Source: Kudoa neothunni
Lineage: Eukaryota; Cnidaria
DNA: 64,000 nt
Assembly: GCA_964304625.1 (NCBI GenBank)
Contig: OZ199838.1
Span: 9,114,001 to 9,178,000, forward strand
Direction of reading: 5' to 3'
Shown here: piece by piece, positions 35,306-47,089 of the stretch
How positions within the stretch are numbered: position 1 is the first letter of the stretch
Layout of the letters: each line of letters opens with the position of its first letter
Translations under genes and position numbers: made by a program
Notes under the pieces: generated by a model
Database searches by the model: none
What the model was told of the DNA's origin: nothing
The model's input: only the letters and a program-made list of their open reading frames with translations

Positions 35306-36354
35306 TAGGGGTGGCCAAAGCGCGGCTCGTGAGTCGCATATGACTCTTGAAAACATTTTTTTTAGTTTCATTTTTTTGTAATTCAACCAACTCATTAATT
35401 AAGAACAACACAAAGTTTAAACTATTTCATCAAGTGAAGAAATGAACATTTTAATCGTAAACTAGATAATGTTTATGATTAGAAAACGTAGTTACAAATT
35501 ACCATATAGTTTTGCTATTTGATGCAAATTAGAATTATTACTAGTTCCATTAGGAGATACAGTTAGAACCATTGTTTATCCATTACCAAAGTGATAGATA
35601 TCGAAAGGATAAAACACGCATTAAAGATTTAAAGATGATTTATAATTCCAACTCACCATGTGAATTTTGGAAATACGTCCCAGAAACTAAATATTCAGAA
35701 TTAAAAGAAAATTTACTCAAATTTGTTTCTATCGTTGTAACAACTTATTGTTGTGAGTCTATTTATTCAACGATGAAGTTTGTAAAATCGAGACATAGCG
35801 GATCCCTCCTTCACAAACAACCACCTGATGGAACTAATTCGTACGGCTTTAACAGCATACGAACCAGATTATCATCAGCTCACTGATAATATGGAAACAT
35901 AGAAAACTTGTAACATCAGAAACAATTTCTAAAAAAAAATCTCGAAAGCATTAAATTCATGTAGTACTACTTTATTCTTAAATATTTTATTTGATTTTTT
36001 GTCAGACTACGATACACGATTAAATGTGAAAAATATTTCAATATTTTTGCGACCTTTTTCATATAGAAAAAAATTTCTTGGATCGTTAACTACTAATTTA
36101 CCTTTTTGGAAAAATCATCATAAATTCTACCTGTAAAAATTATATGTAAATTTTCCAGCGATCAACTGAAAAAAAAATTTAAAAAACCTTTATTTATAAT
36201 CCTACAACATTATGCCGTAATGTTTACAAAAAGTTTTCCTGAAATGTAAGTTTTTAATAAGTGAGATACATTAATGATTTTAATGCCTTGTGGCTCTCAA
36301 AAATTTGGGCAACCTTAAAGTTGGCTCCCGAATTGGCGGGTCTGGCTATTCCTG
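35306..36354 (+). mobile_element. Non-autonomous hAT element, copy 2
   Basis: Sister of 10658-11686 along its whole length. Begins TAGGGGTGGCCAAAG and ends GGTCTGGCTATTCCTG. The 8-bp flanks ACATATAG (35298-35305) and ACATTTAG (36355-36362) agree at 7 of 8. Plus-strand 35670-35880 carries the same dimerisation block (TTYCCESIYSTMKFVKSRHS) with a later frame change. The rest of the transposase is absent. Confidence 0.88.
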
Positions 36355-36362
36355 ACATTTAG

Positions 36363-37350
36363 CGAAGGTGTGAGGGCGGTGGATTGTGAATCGCGAGGTC
36401 ATTAGTTCAAATCCGGACCCGACCAAATCACCACTTCTATTCTGTGTCTGTATTCTATAATAAGAGGTGTGGTTAGAGCAGTGTTTCCCAACGTGGGGTC
36501 CGAAAAAATTATGGTGGGCATGGAAATTTTTGAACGCTTAATGAAACACCGGTGAGACGCGGAAAATCCTGAGTATTGGTGTGGCACGGTTAATAATGAA
36601 ATAATTGGGAGTCTGACCAACTTTGAAGTTAATATCGCGATTTTCGATATCGCTTATTTATAAATCACAATCAATATCAGAGAAACTACAAAAAGAAATG
36701 ACTAATTACATGGAAATTAATAATAAAATTTAAAGTGTCCTTCATCCGAGTAAATCAAAATGGTTTGATCTCAATCATGTCTCTTTTAGAATCGCATACC
36801 CCTGTTTTGATTTAATCTAATATAATATCGACTAATTTTCAATATCTACTATTTATTTTCAGTTTATAAGTCAGTTACACACGAAATTCTTTCCTAATGA
36901 AGATTGAAATACCTCGAGTTTCACGTGATGCTGTTTTTGACGGAGTGAAGAACTAAATATGTTAATTTTTAGGGTCCACCGACAAATTAGGTTAGATCTT
37001 GTCGAACACATTTTAATTTTATTTAGAAAATAAATATATGTTAATTACCTTCAAATTTTGACGTTATAAGGAGATTTATTTAAAGTTATGAACAGTTTAA
37101 GTTAAAAAATTGATACTTTTGATAAAGGTGGGACACGAAACTTTTTTTCAAGAAAAAATGGGGCGCGATAGAAAAAAGGTTGGGAAACACTCGGCCAGAG
37201 TTTGTTCTCATTATTACGCGTAATGCACCTGCAATTATAGTTCGAACCAATGGAGTGGATTGAATTAGTCAATTCATAATCTTGCGCGTTCCGCAGAGTC
37301 AAAGCCTCTGAAGAGGCATTGTTTGAGGATGGTGGTCGTCCCTCAAATTA
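36363..37350 (+). repeat. tRNA-derived SINE split by a hAT element
   Basis: The head (36363-36478) has box B-like AGTTCAAATCC (36408-36418) and box A-like sequence. The body resumes at about 37193 and shares GCAGAG...GAGGATGGTGGTCGTCCCTC with the SINE at 19373-19800. A 714-bp hAT lies between (36479-37192). The tail of the same family appears further on at 37801-37975. Confidence 0.68.
36479..37192. mobile_element. hAT element inserted in a SINE
   Basis: Begins CAGTGTTTCCCAACGTGGGG and ends GGTTGGGAAACACTC, inverted repeats of hAT type. Flanks GGTTAGAG (36471-36478) and GGCCAGAG (37193-37200) match at 6 of 8. No coding frame kept. A distinct family from the other hATs here. Confidence 0.8.
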
Positions 37351-37800
37351 ACACGTTTCTCCGATTATAACCTATCCTAAAAACAAAACCTAATGGTATT
37401 CTTGAGTTAGTTTTTAGTATGTCTTATCCCAAAAATATGACAGTAAAATACGCATAATCTGGATGTTCTAAATTATATAACATAGTATCTCTAGTAATAT
37501 AATTTGATTTGGTAGTTAATAATAATAACAATTTTAAAACTAGAATATTCATAGATTTAGAGTGTGATCGTCATCTTATTTTCATTTTTATGGAAAAAAT
37601 AAACATATTCATTTTATATGTTCCACGTCGTATTTCTTTTAATAAAAATATTTTGTCTTTTTTTAATTGTGTTATGAGTTAAACATAGAATAGGAAATTT
37701 TTTCTGTTACAAATATAAGACCTACCTCTAAGATAAGATCTAATTCCCCTTATTAAACCAAAAAAATATTGAATCTGCCCTATAATAGGGGAAACACAGT

Positions 37801-37975
37801 AGTATGTTTAGTGATTTAAACTCTGGCGCCATTGCAGAAAAATAAGGAGAAGGGTTACGTGTAACTAGTTGGGCTTCCTTCAGGGTTCATGGAACCGACC
37901 CCATCAGATAGAACTCCGCAACCTAATAAGCTATTCCAATGACATTTTTACATTGAAAAAACAACTTTATTAATA
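37801..37975 (+). repeat. SINE 3' part
   Basis: Aligns with the last 170 bp of the SINE at 19373-19800: GTTTAGTG at the start, CCGCAACCTAATAAGCTATT near the end and an A-rich tail. It may be the displaced tail of the SINE at 36363, separated by about 450 bp of unrecognised sequence, or a separate copy. Confidence 0.6.
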
Positions 37976-38608
37976 ATCCTATCAGAATAATTCCATGGTT
38001 CATAGCTTAATATAGATGACGAAATTTTAGCCAAAAAATTGTCGTTCAGCGATAATTCGTCATGTCACCTTAATCTTAGTGTGCAGTTCACTTCACTTTA
38101 ATTCTTTATCGTGATTAAATTAATTAATAAGCCATATTATATTTTTATCTAAAAAATAGGAGTATGATTATGATTTTAATAGCATTACCATAATATTAGG
38201 GGTCGTTACTAGAGCGTCACTGATATGAACATCTCAAATATTGTTTTATTGTGATAACTTAAATTATAATAGTTTTGTAGAGAATTTTTTATTATTAATG
38301 TCACAATAAACCAAGAGACAAATTTACTAATTTTGAACTATAAAGAGCTGACTGTAAAATCATGAATTTTACTTATTCTTCCAAATCATACAATGATATG
38401 ACGCTACCGCAAAGAACTAAAATCGACAAGTTGAATTTAAACTACTTTCTTTAAAAGGAAATTTTAGACTTTGCTTTAAAAATTGTTACTCACGCAGGTA
38501 AGTAAAACTACGAAATAATTTACAGCCCCAAAGCGTTTATAAGGAGCCCATGTAGAATTGGATTTCGTATGATTACGCTATCTCGGGGAAAAGAAAAACA
38601 AACACTAA
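37976..38608. other. Spacer upstream of membrane-protein gene
   Basis: AT-rich, no feature recognised. Must contain the promoter of the gene starting at 38609. Confidence 0.4.
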
Positions 38609-39659
38609 ATGTACACCAAGAGGCTGAATAATTTGATATTGAGTATAACAGTTGGAATTGCTCATGGCTGTGTCATATACGGAAATTATGTTCTTTATAA
38701 AGGTGGCAGTAAAATATTAGCTGCTAATAATGAGGTGCCTTCGCTGGAGAGCATTTACACTACCACCCTTACCTATATGAGTCCATCCTATAACACTATG
38801 GTATGGGTTGCAATGTTGTGTGATATATATTTGGAAATTTGGTTGGTGTTTATGACTGGTATGAATATATTTATGACCAAACCATTCACACCACACGGAC
38901 GTAAAGTGTTTGTGAGTATACTGTTGGTGGATATCAGTGAAGTGCTGTATTTGTTATATCAAGCCAAATCGATGTATATGGTAGCGCTTAGTGCTATAAT
39001 AACTAAAATTATATTAAATTGCTACCAAACATCGTATTTTGGCCATAGGACTGAAGCGCCAAAAATGAACCCCAAGGTAAGTAATCACCCACCCAAATCA
39101 TCACGATGATAATGTTGATATTGATATGCTCAAATAATTATTTCTTATCTAAACAATATGAGCATCAAAATATTTCATTTTGATATTTAAAAGTAATTTT
39201 TTTCACGAATAGACTCCCAAATGGATTCGCACTGTTCATCGTGTTCTATTGGTAAATGGATTTGGTTTCGATGCAATGTGGTCATTTATTCTACTAATAA
39301 TATATTTTTCGTCCGCCTTGAAACTGTCTCAACCAAACAACCCTTTAGATTCGAAATTTCAGGCTTTGATGCTTCTTATAAATGTGGTAATGTGTGGATA
39401 CTTTATTTATGATTGCACTAGTGGTGTGCTATGGCTGTCTTGTTTAGTATCTCCTTATATTGCAATCATTTTTTACACTATTAGTTTGCTTGCCAATAGT
39501 AAAAATCATTCTATTCCAACCGATTCAATTCTCTTGTTGGTAGAATTAACTGTTGGAGTGATATTTCTTTTCCTCAGCAAACTATATTACTTAATCCAAG
39601 ATTATCGAAACAAAATGGGATACACCCCTCTCAAGCTGATATCCAAAGCTAGCTATTGA
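38609..39659 (+). CDS. Unrecognised polytopic membrane protein, two exons
   Basis: Exons 38609-39076 and 39213-39659 join in phase (GT-AG, 136-nt intron) to a 304-residue protein. Hydrophobic stretches suggest eight membrane spans: about residues 8-29, 61-90, 99-120, 123-140, 174-193, 206-226, 229-252 and 263-287. The spans before and after the intron are about equal in number (4+4). A Pro/Lys-rich loop (HRTEAPKMNPKTPKWIRTVH) sits at the centre, at the splice junction, and the C-terminus is short and basic. No signal peptide or known family motif was recognised. Both exons look like real coding sequence (clean splice sites, long open frames) and the gene is upstream of and parallel to the integrin alpha gene. 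Confidence 0.72.
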
Positions 39660-40427
39660 TAACTTATAATTTTGATAGAATTATTTATATTATTATTTTC
39701 ATCATACATTGAATATTTGTTTCAATTTAGATTCATTATTTGTAATTAATACCTCACAGTGGTGGATTAGACTTTACTTTATTATATTGCCACTCAAATA
39801 TAGAAGAATAACCTTAATGTTTGTTCATCAAATTTTCCTTATTATAGTTATTTCATCCGCAATTCGAATACGAACATATCCAAACTATTCGTCTCTCAGT
39901 TTACTTACAACTATAAAATATAGTTTTACTCGAAGTGTACCCCGTTCGCCTCCTTTTCATATCTACTACAACGATCCCATGTCATTAAAGTCGGATCCTT
40001 TCATCCCCTGTGCAATAGTGGTTTTATTGCAATTTTAGAGTTTGGTTCATTGGTGACTTTCCAACGTGCCTCTTTTACAAGTGTCACATCCATTATCTCA
40101 ACCAAACACACAGTTGCGAATGTGGGGACGAATTTGTTGTGGGGAGCACAGAAATAACCTTCCATAACTTCCATGTTTTCTCCGACAGTTCAATTATTGT
40201 ATTTACTCTTTTGTTATTAATGCCTCCCAAACTATATATCAAATTTTATTAATAATATTAATAAGTAATAATATAAAGGCGTGTGGATCAACAAATATTA
40301 CCAACTTCGATACGAATTTCTTTAATAGCAATTGTTATTTTAAATACGGTTGCATGAAGGGGTTCGTTAAAATGCTCAATCCTTGTATTCCAAATTTATT
40401 GGTTTTCAATCATTATTGACTTTTAAG
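39660..40427. other. Unresolved 0.77 kb with competing reading frames
   Basis: Plus-strand 39817-40038 is open, with a signal-like start (MFVHQIFLIIVISSA). Minus-strand 40174-40001 is also open and reads plausibly (FVPTFATVCLVEIMDVTL). I could not connect either to a neighbour with convincing splice phases. One may be an exon of a gene between the membrane protein and integrin alpha. Confidence 0.3.
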
Positions 40428-43400
40428 ACAACCACTCGTTCCCTCTCCTTGGATTCGACCTAAAACCCTCACACAACAATCTTTTATTCAGTTCGGATCC
40501 TTCGGCCTTCAATCATCAAGGTATATTTTTTGCAATAAATTATATTTATTTATATTACCATGATGATTAATTATTCATATCGACATATTTCATATTTTGA
40601 GTGATAAATAAAATATGTAAATTTAAGGATGAAAAAATAACATTAAAAAATTAAACAAACGATATAAGATTATTAGACATATTAGATGATGTGAATTCTA
40701 ATATAGGTGTAGTATTGGTAACGGACATATCTCGACAACCTTTTCTGAATTTTTTCCAATTCAAAGGGCTTAATATTTCAAACCAGCTATTGGGTAGGAA
40801 ATATTAGTTAAGTTTGTGCGCTAATTCTTCTTTTTAAAAGGATACGCTATGGAAATTGTTAATTTGGAAAATAAAAAAAGTAACATTGCATGGCATTTTA
40901 TTAAAAACATCCTTTAGTTCTCGTTGTGTCTGCACCAAAATATAATCGTGGAAGAGGAAGGGTAAACTGTTATCATAAATTTTTGTATTGCGAAGTTTCT
41001 TAAAGGTCTACATAAAATATTGTATTTATGTGAAATTTGAAATTTTATCCAATGTGGATATAGCTAAAATCTCGCTAAAAATTATTGATCCACCGAAAGA
41101 ATTTAATCAGGTTAGATTTTACATTATGAAGGAGTTAACTTGGTTCAGATCGGACAACTATTTGGATATTCGCTACTTTCAATAGATATCAATGGGGACA
41201 GGTAAAGTTTATTAATTTTCAATTTATTATTTCGCTTAATCTACATCTATAAGTTTTAACTATAAAACATATTTCTGTTAAATATCGATTTGTTTTTTTA
41301 TAATTTTTAGGCCAAATGAATATATTTAATTGCATTTTATTTATTTAATTTAACGAATATTTAACCTTTTATTACCAAATGATATATTGTAGTGATAAGT
41401 CAAATAATTAAATAATAATGATTTAGGATGGACGAACTCCTCATATCCGCCCCCTATTTCAAAAGGAAATTAATTGACGGTGTTGTTCTGATGTACACAT
41501 ATACCAAATCAAATGATATGGTTAATTTCTTTGTCTTTTTAAATGAATGATGATTAATAGCACCTCAAATTTTTAACCGCTATTTACAATGAGGACTTAC
41601 AAGTACAAGATTTTGGATTTTGCACCAACTTCGGTTTGAACTTGAAAAATTTGGGTTATTTCAACGATGATCCATTCGAGGGTATTTATTTTTAAATTTC
41701 CTTCGTGTGATTTACTCTCTTTTCAGATCTTGGAGTTTCTGCCACCTGTAAACAACCTAATTCGCCAAAAACAACTAATTTTTTTGTCTTTTATGGAACA
41801 GGCTCCCCAATTCTAGTAATTGTGCGACTCTAAATTAAAAAATCTTTTAAAAGAAATTTATTTATTCCCATAAAACAACCCAACAACTCAACTTTGTTAT
41901 CAAATCCTTTCATTCTATCATTACGAAAGTCGACTTTGATAAGGATGGTCTAAACGGTAATATGACATTTGCTATATATTATGAATCGATTTAGATTTAC
42001 TCGCCTTTACTAAAAACGAGGATGAAAAAATGGTTTCAATTCATTTTTTAAAAACAGTTAAACCCACAAAAATCATTATTAGTGGAAATATCTACAATGA
42101 CAGCAGTATGGAAAATCATACTAAGTAGTTAAAAAACTTGATTTGAACTAATGGCAACCTGGGATAGGGTGGTTGTAAAATTTTGCTCAGATCAATCGTT
42201 AAATATTACAAGAATCAATCCAAGTAATGTTATTTAACTGAAATTTTTTTTCATTTTCTTAATAGAAATATTTTACTACTATGAAGATAAAGATGAAATA
42301 ATTGCTTTGGCCGGCAATGATAGTGTTGATATTTCCTATTGGGATGAATCTAACAAGTGTTTATACATGCAAAAGTTTTTCAAAGTACTTCACACAATTA
42401 TTTAATTAATTTTTTCGTTTATAACTTTTAATGGATTTGTTTTAATAGAATTACGAGTTTTTCAACATTGAAAGTGTCTACGTTTTGTACGCTGAAGATG
42501 ATAAGGAAAAACTGAGCCTATTTAAGCTTGACTCTATCCACACCAAAGTGGAAAAGAATATAGCTGCTATTAAACACGAAGAAAATGATCGCAAACTTGG
42601 CATAAGTATTCATATAGTCGATAAAAATTCTAAAATGTAATTTTCTAAATAAAAATATCTCGGAGTTGAGTTCAGGATAGGGTTGTAGGAAGTGCTCTTT
42701 ATTGTTGTCTTATTGGATCAAGGAAAATCTCACTCAAAAGCACGTTAGAAATTATGTTATATAAAATTTCTGAGGACATGGAACTGACTATTACACCAGT
42801 ATCTAATAAATAATATTTTGCGCTATTTATGGGTTTTAGCATCATTATGCTGACCAAATAGTAACTATTTACAGAGATTATCAATCGATGGTATCTTTTA
42901 TAATCAACGTATCCATAAAAAATTCGATTAGTAACAGGGTATAAAGGATTTATGCGAGAGGGTTACATTTTACTCTACTTTTAGATTCATATTGAAATTA
43001 TCGCTAAAGGAAGGAATAAATCAGTCGTTCACCCCAAAAACTCATTTATTGGTTCATATAATTTAGTCTTTGTCCGTGTTTTAAAGTATATATTTTTATT
43101 ATTGTTTAGTTGATGTTAATGTTAATGTTTATGTAGGAATGAAAATACTAATGATAAATTTAATTTTTCCATTGATGAGACCAGTTCAGAGTTGTCTAAC
43201 ATTAACATATTAAATTTCAGTGCGTATGTTACAATGAATAAAATTCCTCGATAAATTGTTATGTAGATGGCTTAAGCTAGAAGAGATTGAGTCGTCAAAC
43301 AATTTTTCAAACTACATTAAAGTAATGTGAACACTGAATAATAATCTCAGCTTCTTATTTTAGATTATTAATAATGGACCTACATTGTTCACACCAACTG

Positions 43401-46400
43401 TCCTAAATTTAACCATATCGAACTTGAATTTTCGTTGCTCGCATATAACATATCTCCAAATTTCAGTAAACTCGTTTCAATTAAATATTAAATAATAATT
43501 GACAGGATTCGAACAATATAACCATAAAATGCAGAACTATAAATTCTACGGATCGCATTGTCATTATTTTAGGTTAAAAAATATCTAGGTTCGTTTTAGA
43601 TTAGCTCAACTTGTAACTTGAGCATGTTACCTCACGGCCCCACCATAATAAAAATTCAGTTAGATGCTGATTTCAATTTAAACTCTAACCATGTAAAACC
43701 TCAATTGCATGAAATGATAATAATTTAGCTATAGAGATACAAAAATTTGTCGCTAGACACATTGGTACATGTGAAAACAAACTGTTCGGCTGTATGCTAT
43801 GCTATGGTTGATTCTACAATCTCGTTGCACGTACTTTTTGTGTAATTAACAAGGATCCTCGCGATAAGTATTCCAAAATTTATCCCGATAGATAAAATAT
43901 TTTTGCCTCATATTTTATTAAAAATCGAACCAATTAATAAGAAACAAGAATTGGGAATTATTCGGCTATATTGATGAATTTTGTTTCAGTAAAAACTTAT
44001 TTAATTCTTTCGTTATTTAGCCATTTAAACTGATTTAATAAAAATTATGTTTATGATTTTTCAAGTGGTAATTAAAAACTGCAGTCTTCGAGTCGTTTGT
44101 ATGTCAAGAGTCGAAAAAAAATTGAATAATACACCTCGAATTTCATTTAATAATTTAAACCCGTTTCATAATACTAAATTCAGTTTATTCAGAAAATAAG
44201 GAGAATTTGATCTTTAATGTTTACTTATATTTGTGTTCATATTTAACAAATTGTAAATGTTTCCCTAAATCATTCAACAGTTGTAATAGATTTTTTAGTT
44301 TTCAGTATAATAATTTAATGATAAATTTAGTTTCGAATATATATAATTATAATTAAAAAATATAGAGTGGTGTTTTATAATTGTAAGAGTTATCGACTAG
44401 CTTTGTAATATAAGATTATTCAAGGTGATAATTTTCTAATACCGGCCATAAATTAAGAAAATTAAGACAAATATTCATAACTGATCTAAAGTAGTCAAGT
44501 TTTTTATAACTGGTTCACTCCTGAAGCTCATTTTAATTACCGCCTACGTGTTTTAGTCATTCAAATGTTTATATAATTCTCTATTATTAATTAAACTCAT
44601 AAAGCCCTCTTCTGTTTCAATTCTGTACTTAATGCTTTATTTGACTTGTGCAGAAAACAAAATTTCGATGAATTTTGGGATCAAGAAATTTCTAAATATC
44701 CAAAATTAGAATTATCCTTCTTTTTATGTTAAACACGAATTTCTATAAAACGTCAAAAAATTTGATATTTTCAGCTACTCTCTGTTTCAGCGCGCGCACG
44801 TAATGTTGGCACCACAAGTTATCCGCTGACATCTCCCTTTTTGAATAAAGAAAAAGAGCCATATATAGATTATTCAATTAGATATTAATGAATTATAGTT
44901 TATGTGTTTTATAAATGGGCCTTCTGAAGATAGATAATATATTATTGTAACATTTGTAGTAAAAGTTTGAGATTAAAAACACAAACCTCCTTTAAATATT
45001 GCTTTACACAAGTGATGTACGAAAATTCAATTATTTAGCTTAATGTATATTATTACAATTTATAAATTAGGTGAATTGATAAAATTATTGCTTAAAATGT
45101 CATTACTAATCTTACAATACGAAATTTATAACCTCAAATTGTAAAATAGGCCAATTGTATTTTTGTTTAAGTTTAATTAATGTTGATTTAATCTAACAAA
45201 ACGTTATGTATTATTAAATATATTTCCATAATTTATTAAAAAATGATAGACACTTTTCTCATCTATATACATCAATATTTAATATTTTATTAAATAGCGC
45301 GAACTTCTCAGCTCCATCTGCGATCACAAATATTTTAAATTAAAAAATAAACGAATACTCTTAGTTAACCCATTGAAAAAATTAGACTACGAAAATTCTA
45401 AAGTGTCGTTTTTTTCACATTTGCAATTGTTGAAATTTAAATTAAGATCATCTATAGAGATTATGAAAATAGAAAAAATTATCTAGTTAGAAGATAGCTT
45501 ATGAAAATTACATTTTACTTCCCAAATCAATACCCACTTTATCCGGTAAAAACTATAATACTCTTGACTGCAAACATTTTCGCGGAATTTAAATATCAAC
45601 CTAAATAATTTAAATAGATCGATAAAATAAAAGTACAACGCCGTTATGGAATTTAATTGTTAATAGTTCAATTTAACGAGCGGATTAAATGAAATCTAGG
45701 GACATAGCCCCATTATTATAAGCCCTTATTCTGTCCGATTATAACGTGCATTACAAATTCATCGTTAAGTAAGCAAATATAGACTTTTTATGAAATTTAA
45801 AACCATTAAAAAAGCTTTCAAAGTGTAATTATGAATTAAAATATATGTCTTTGTATAAGCAGTATTTTTGCACAACAAATATAAAAAGACGTGCCTAATT
45901 TATAAATATTGGTTGATGACATGTTAAATTAACATTTGATCATAAAGCTAAGGAGTATCTTAATTTGACTAATTATCACTTTGAAGTAAGCGGATGTTAA
46001 TCCTATTGTTGAAAAGTGTAATCCGTTTAACAAACTTAACTTCGATAAAACCGTCATTTTATGAATCTCATTTAAATCTTGGATTGTTACAAATAATTAA
46101 TTGAATCGTTATAATATCGTAATCTAATTAAAAATTCATATATGTTCGTTTATACGTAAAAAATATTCATCGCACATGCTTTCATGTGGATACACACAAA
46201 CAAGCCGACAGAGTATATATATAAGAGATATTTCTTATTTTTAGATTTTTGGATTTTTGAAGATTTAATACAATAATCAATGATAACGAACAAATAATGC
46301 AAATATTTAAATTTATATAAATAATAATCGTTCATTATTTAATTAAAAACCTTCAAACAAAATAAAATAAATATTTTTTAACCAACAAAATTATGATTAT

Positions 46401-46957
46401 ACAATTCTTACGAGATATCCAGAAAATTAATTAACCTTCTAAATAGTCCTACTTTTATTTAACTCTTACAGCATAGTTTATTCATAGTTAATAAACATTT
46501 GTTAGTTTTAAGAAATCTTAGATTCAAACACATTTTAATTTCACACATAAATACATATATATTAGAATATGAATTTAGTAGAAATGTTGTTTTACATTAC
46601 ATTTGTTATCACAAATTATGACTCGAAATTATTTTAATTTATAATTGGAACAAAATGTGGCTATAGTAGGAACAATGTGAGGATCCTTGAATCATCAACT
46701 GTATTATAACATAAATTAATTGTAAAATATCTCTCAAGGCTAACCTTATGATTTATCCAAATTTGGACAAAAACAATCCTATTGCTATAAAACATGTAAT
46801 TTATATTGTATGTGGTATCCTGTTGGGATTTCTCATTGTCATGGGGATTCGAGTTTTTCACAAGGTATGGAACAATTATCTAAACAGACACAACCACTAC
46901 ATTTTATCTAGCGAATACGCCCTACCGAAATTCACCAGTTTCCCTATTCTCAAATAA
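40428..46957 (+). CDS. Integrin alpha subunit, many short exons
   Basis: Cell-surface adhesion receptor subunit. Exons up to about 42.1 kb encode the FG-GAP beta-propeller. The N-terminal GFDLKPSHNNLLFSSDPSAF is like mature integrin alpha starts; then LLGYAMEIVNLENKKILVVS, APKYNRGRGRVYI, IGQLFGYSLLSIDINGDRMD with ELLISAPYF, FGLNLKNLGYFNDDPFEDLG, and VDFDKDGLNDLLAF. Several keep the calcium-binding D-x-N/D-x-D loop. Exons at about 42267-43230 look like the thigh and calf sandwiches, followed by INNGPTLFTPTVLNLTIS (NNGPS motif) and CNLSMLPHGPTIIKIQL. The likely last exon (46748-46957) has a membrane span (VIYIVCGILLGFLIVMGI) and a short tail starting RVFHKVW where GFFKR is expected. The first signal-peptide exon and several middle exons are not resolved, and 43.8-46.7 kb is intron or spacer. 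The propeller is certain and the terminal exon is inferred. Confidence 0.82.
43760..46747. other. Presumed long intron(s) of the integrin alpha gene
   Basis: About 3 kb of AT-rich sequence with no recognised exon or repeat. A CpG-rich patch near 44790-44800 (CGCGCGCACG) is a weak NRF1-like match. Confidence 0.4.
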
Positions 46958-47089
46958 CAGGAAAGACTTCAAACCCAAATCTTTCCAACAATCAGAAAAT
47001 AACAGATAGTTTCGTATAATGACAAATATGGCACATTTTTTATTATGCGCAAAACATACAACAATTAATTACAAAAATATTAACTATAA

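Noticed and set aside
36402-36620. Open frame on the minus strand
   Set aside because: It spans the SINE head and a hAT end; chance frame in repeats.
40001-40174. PARP16-like gene on the minus strand
   Set aside because: Resemblance is limited to about 30 residues, and the required upstream and downstream exons could not be joined in phase.
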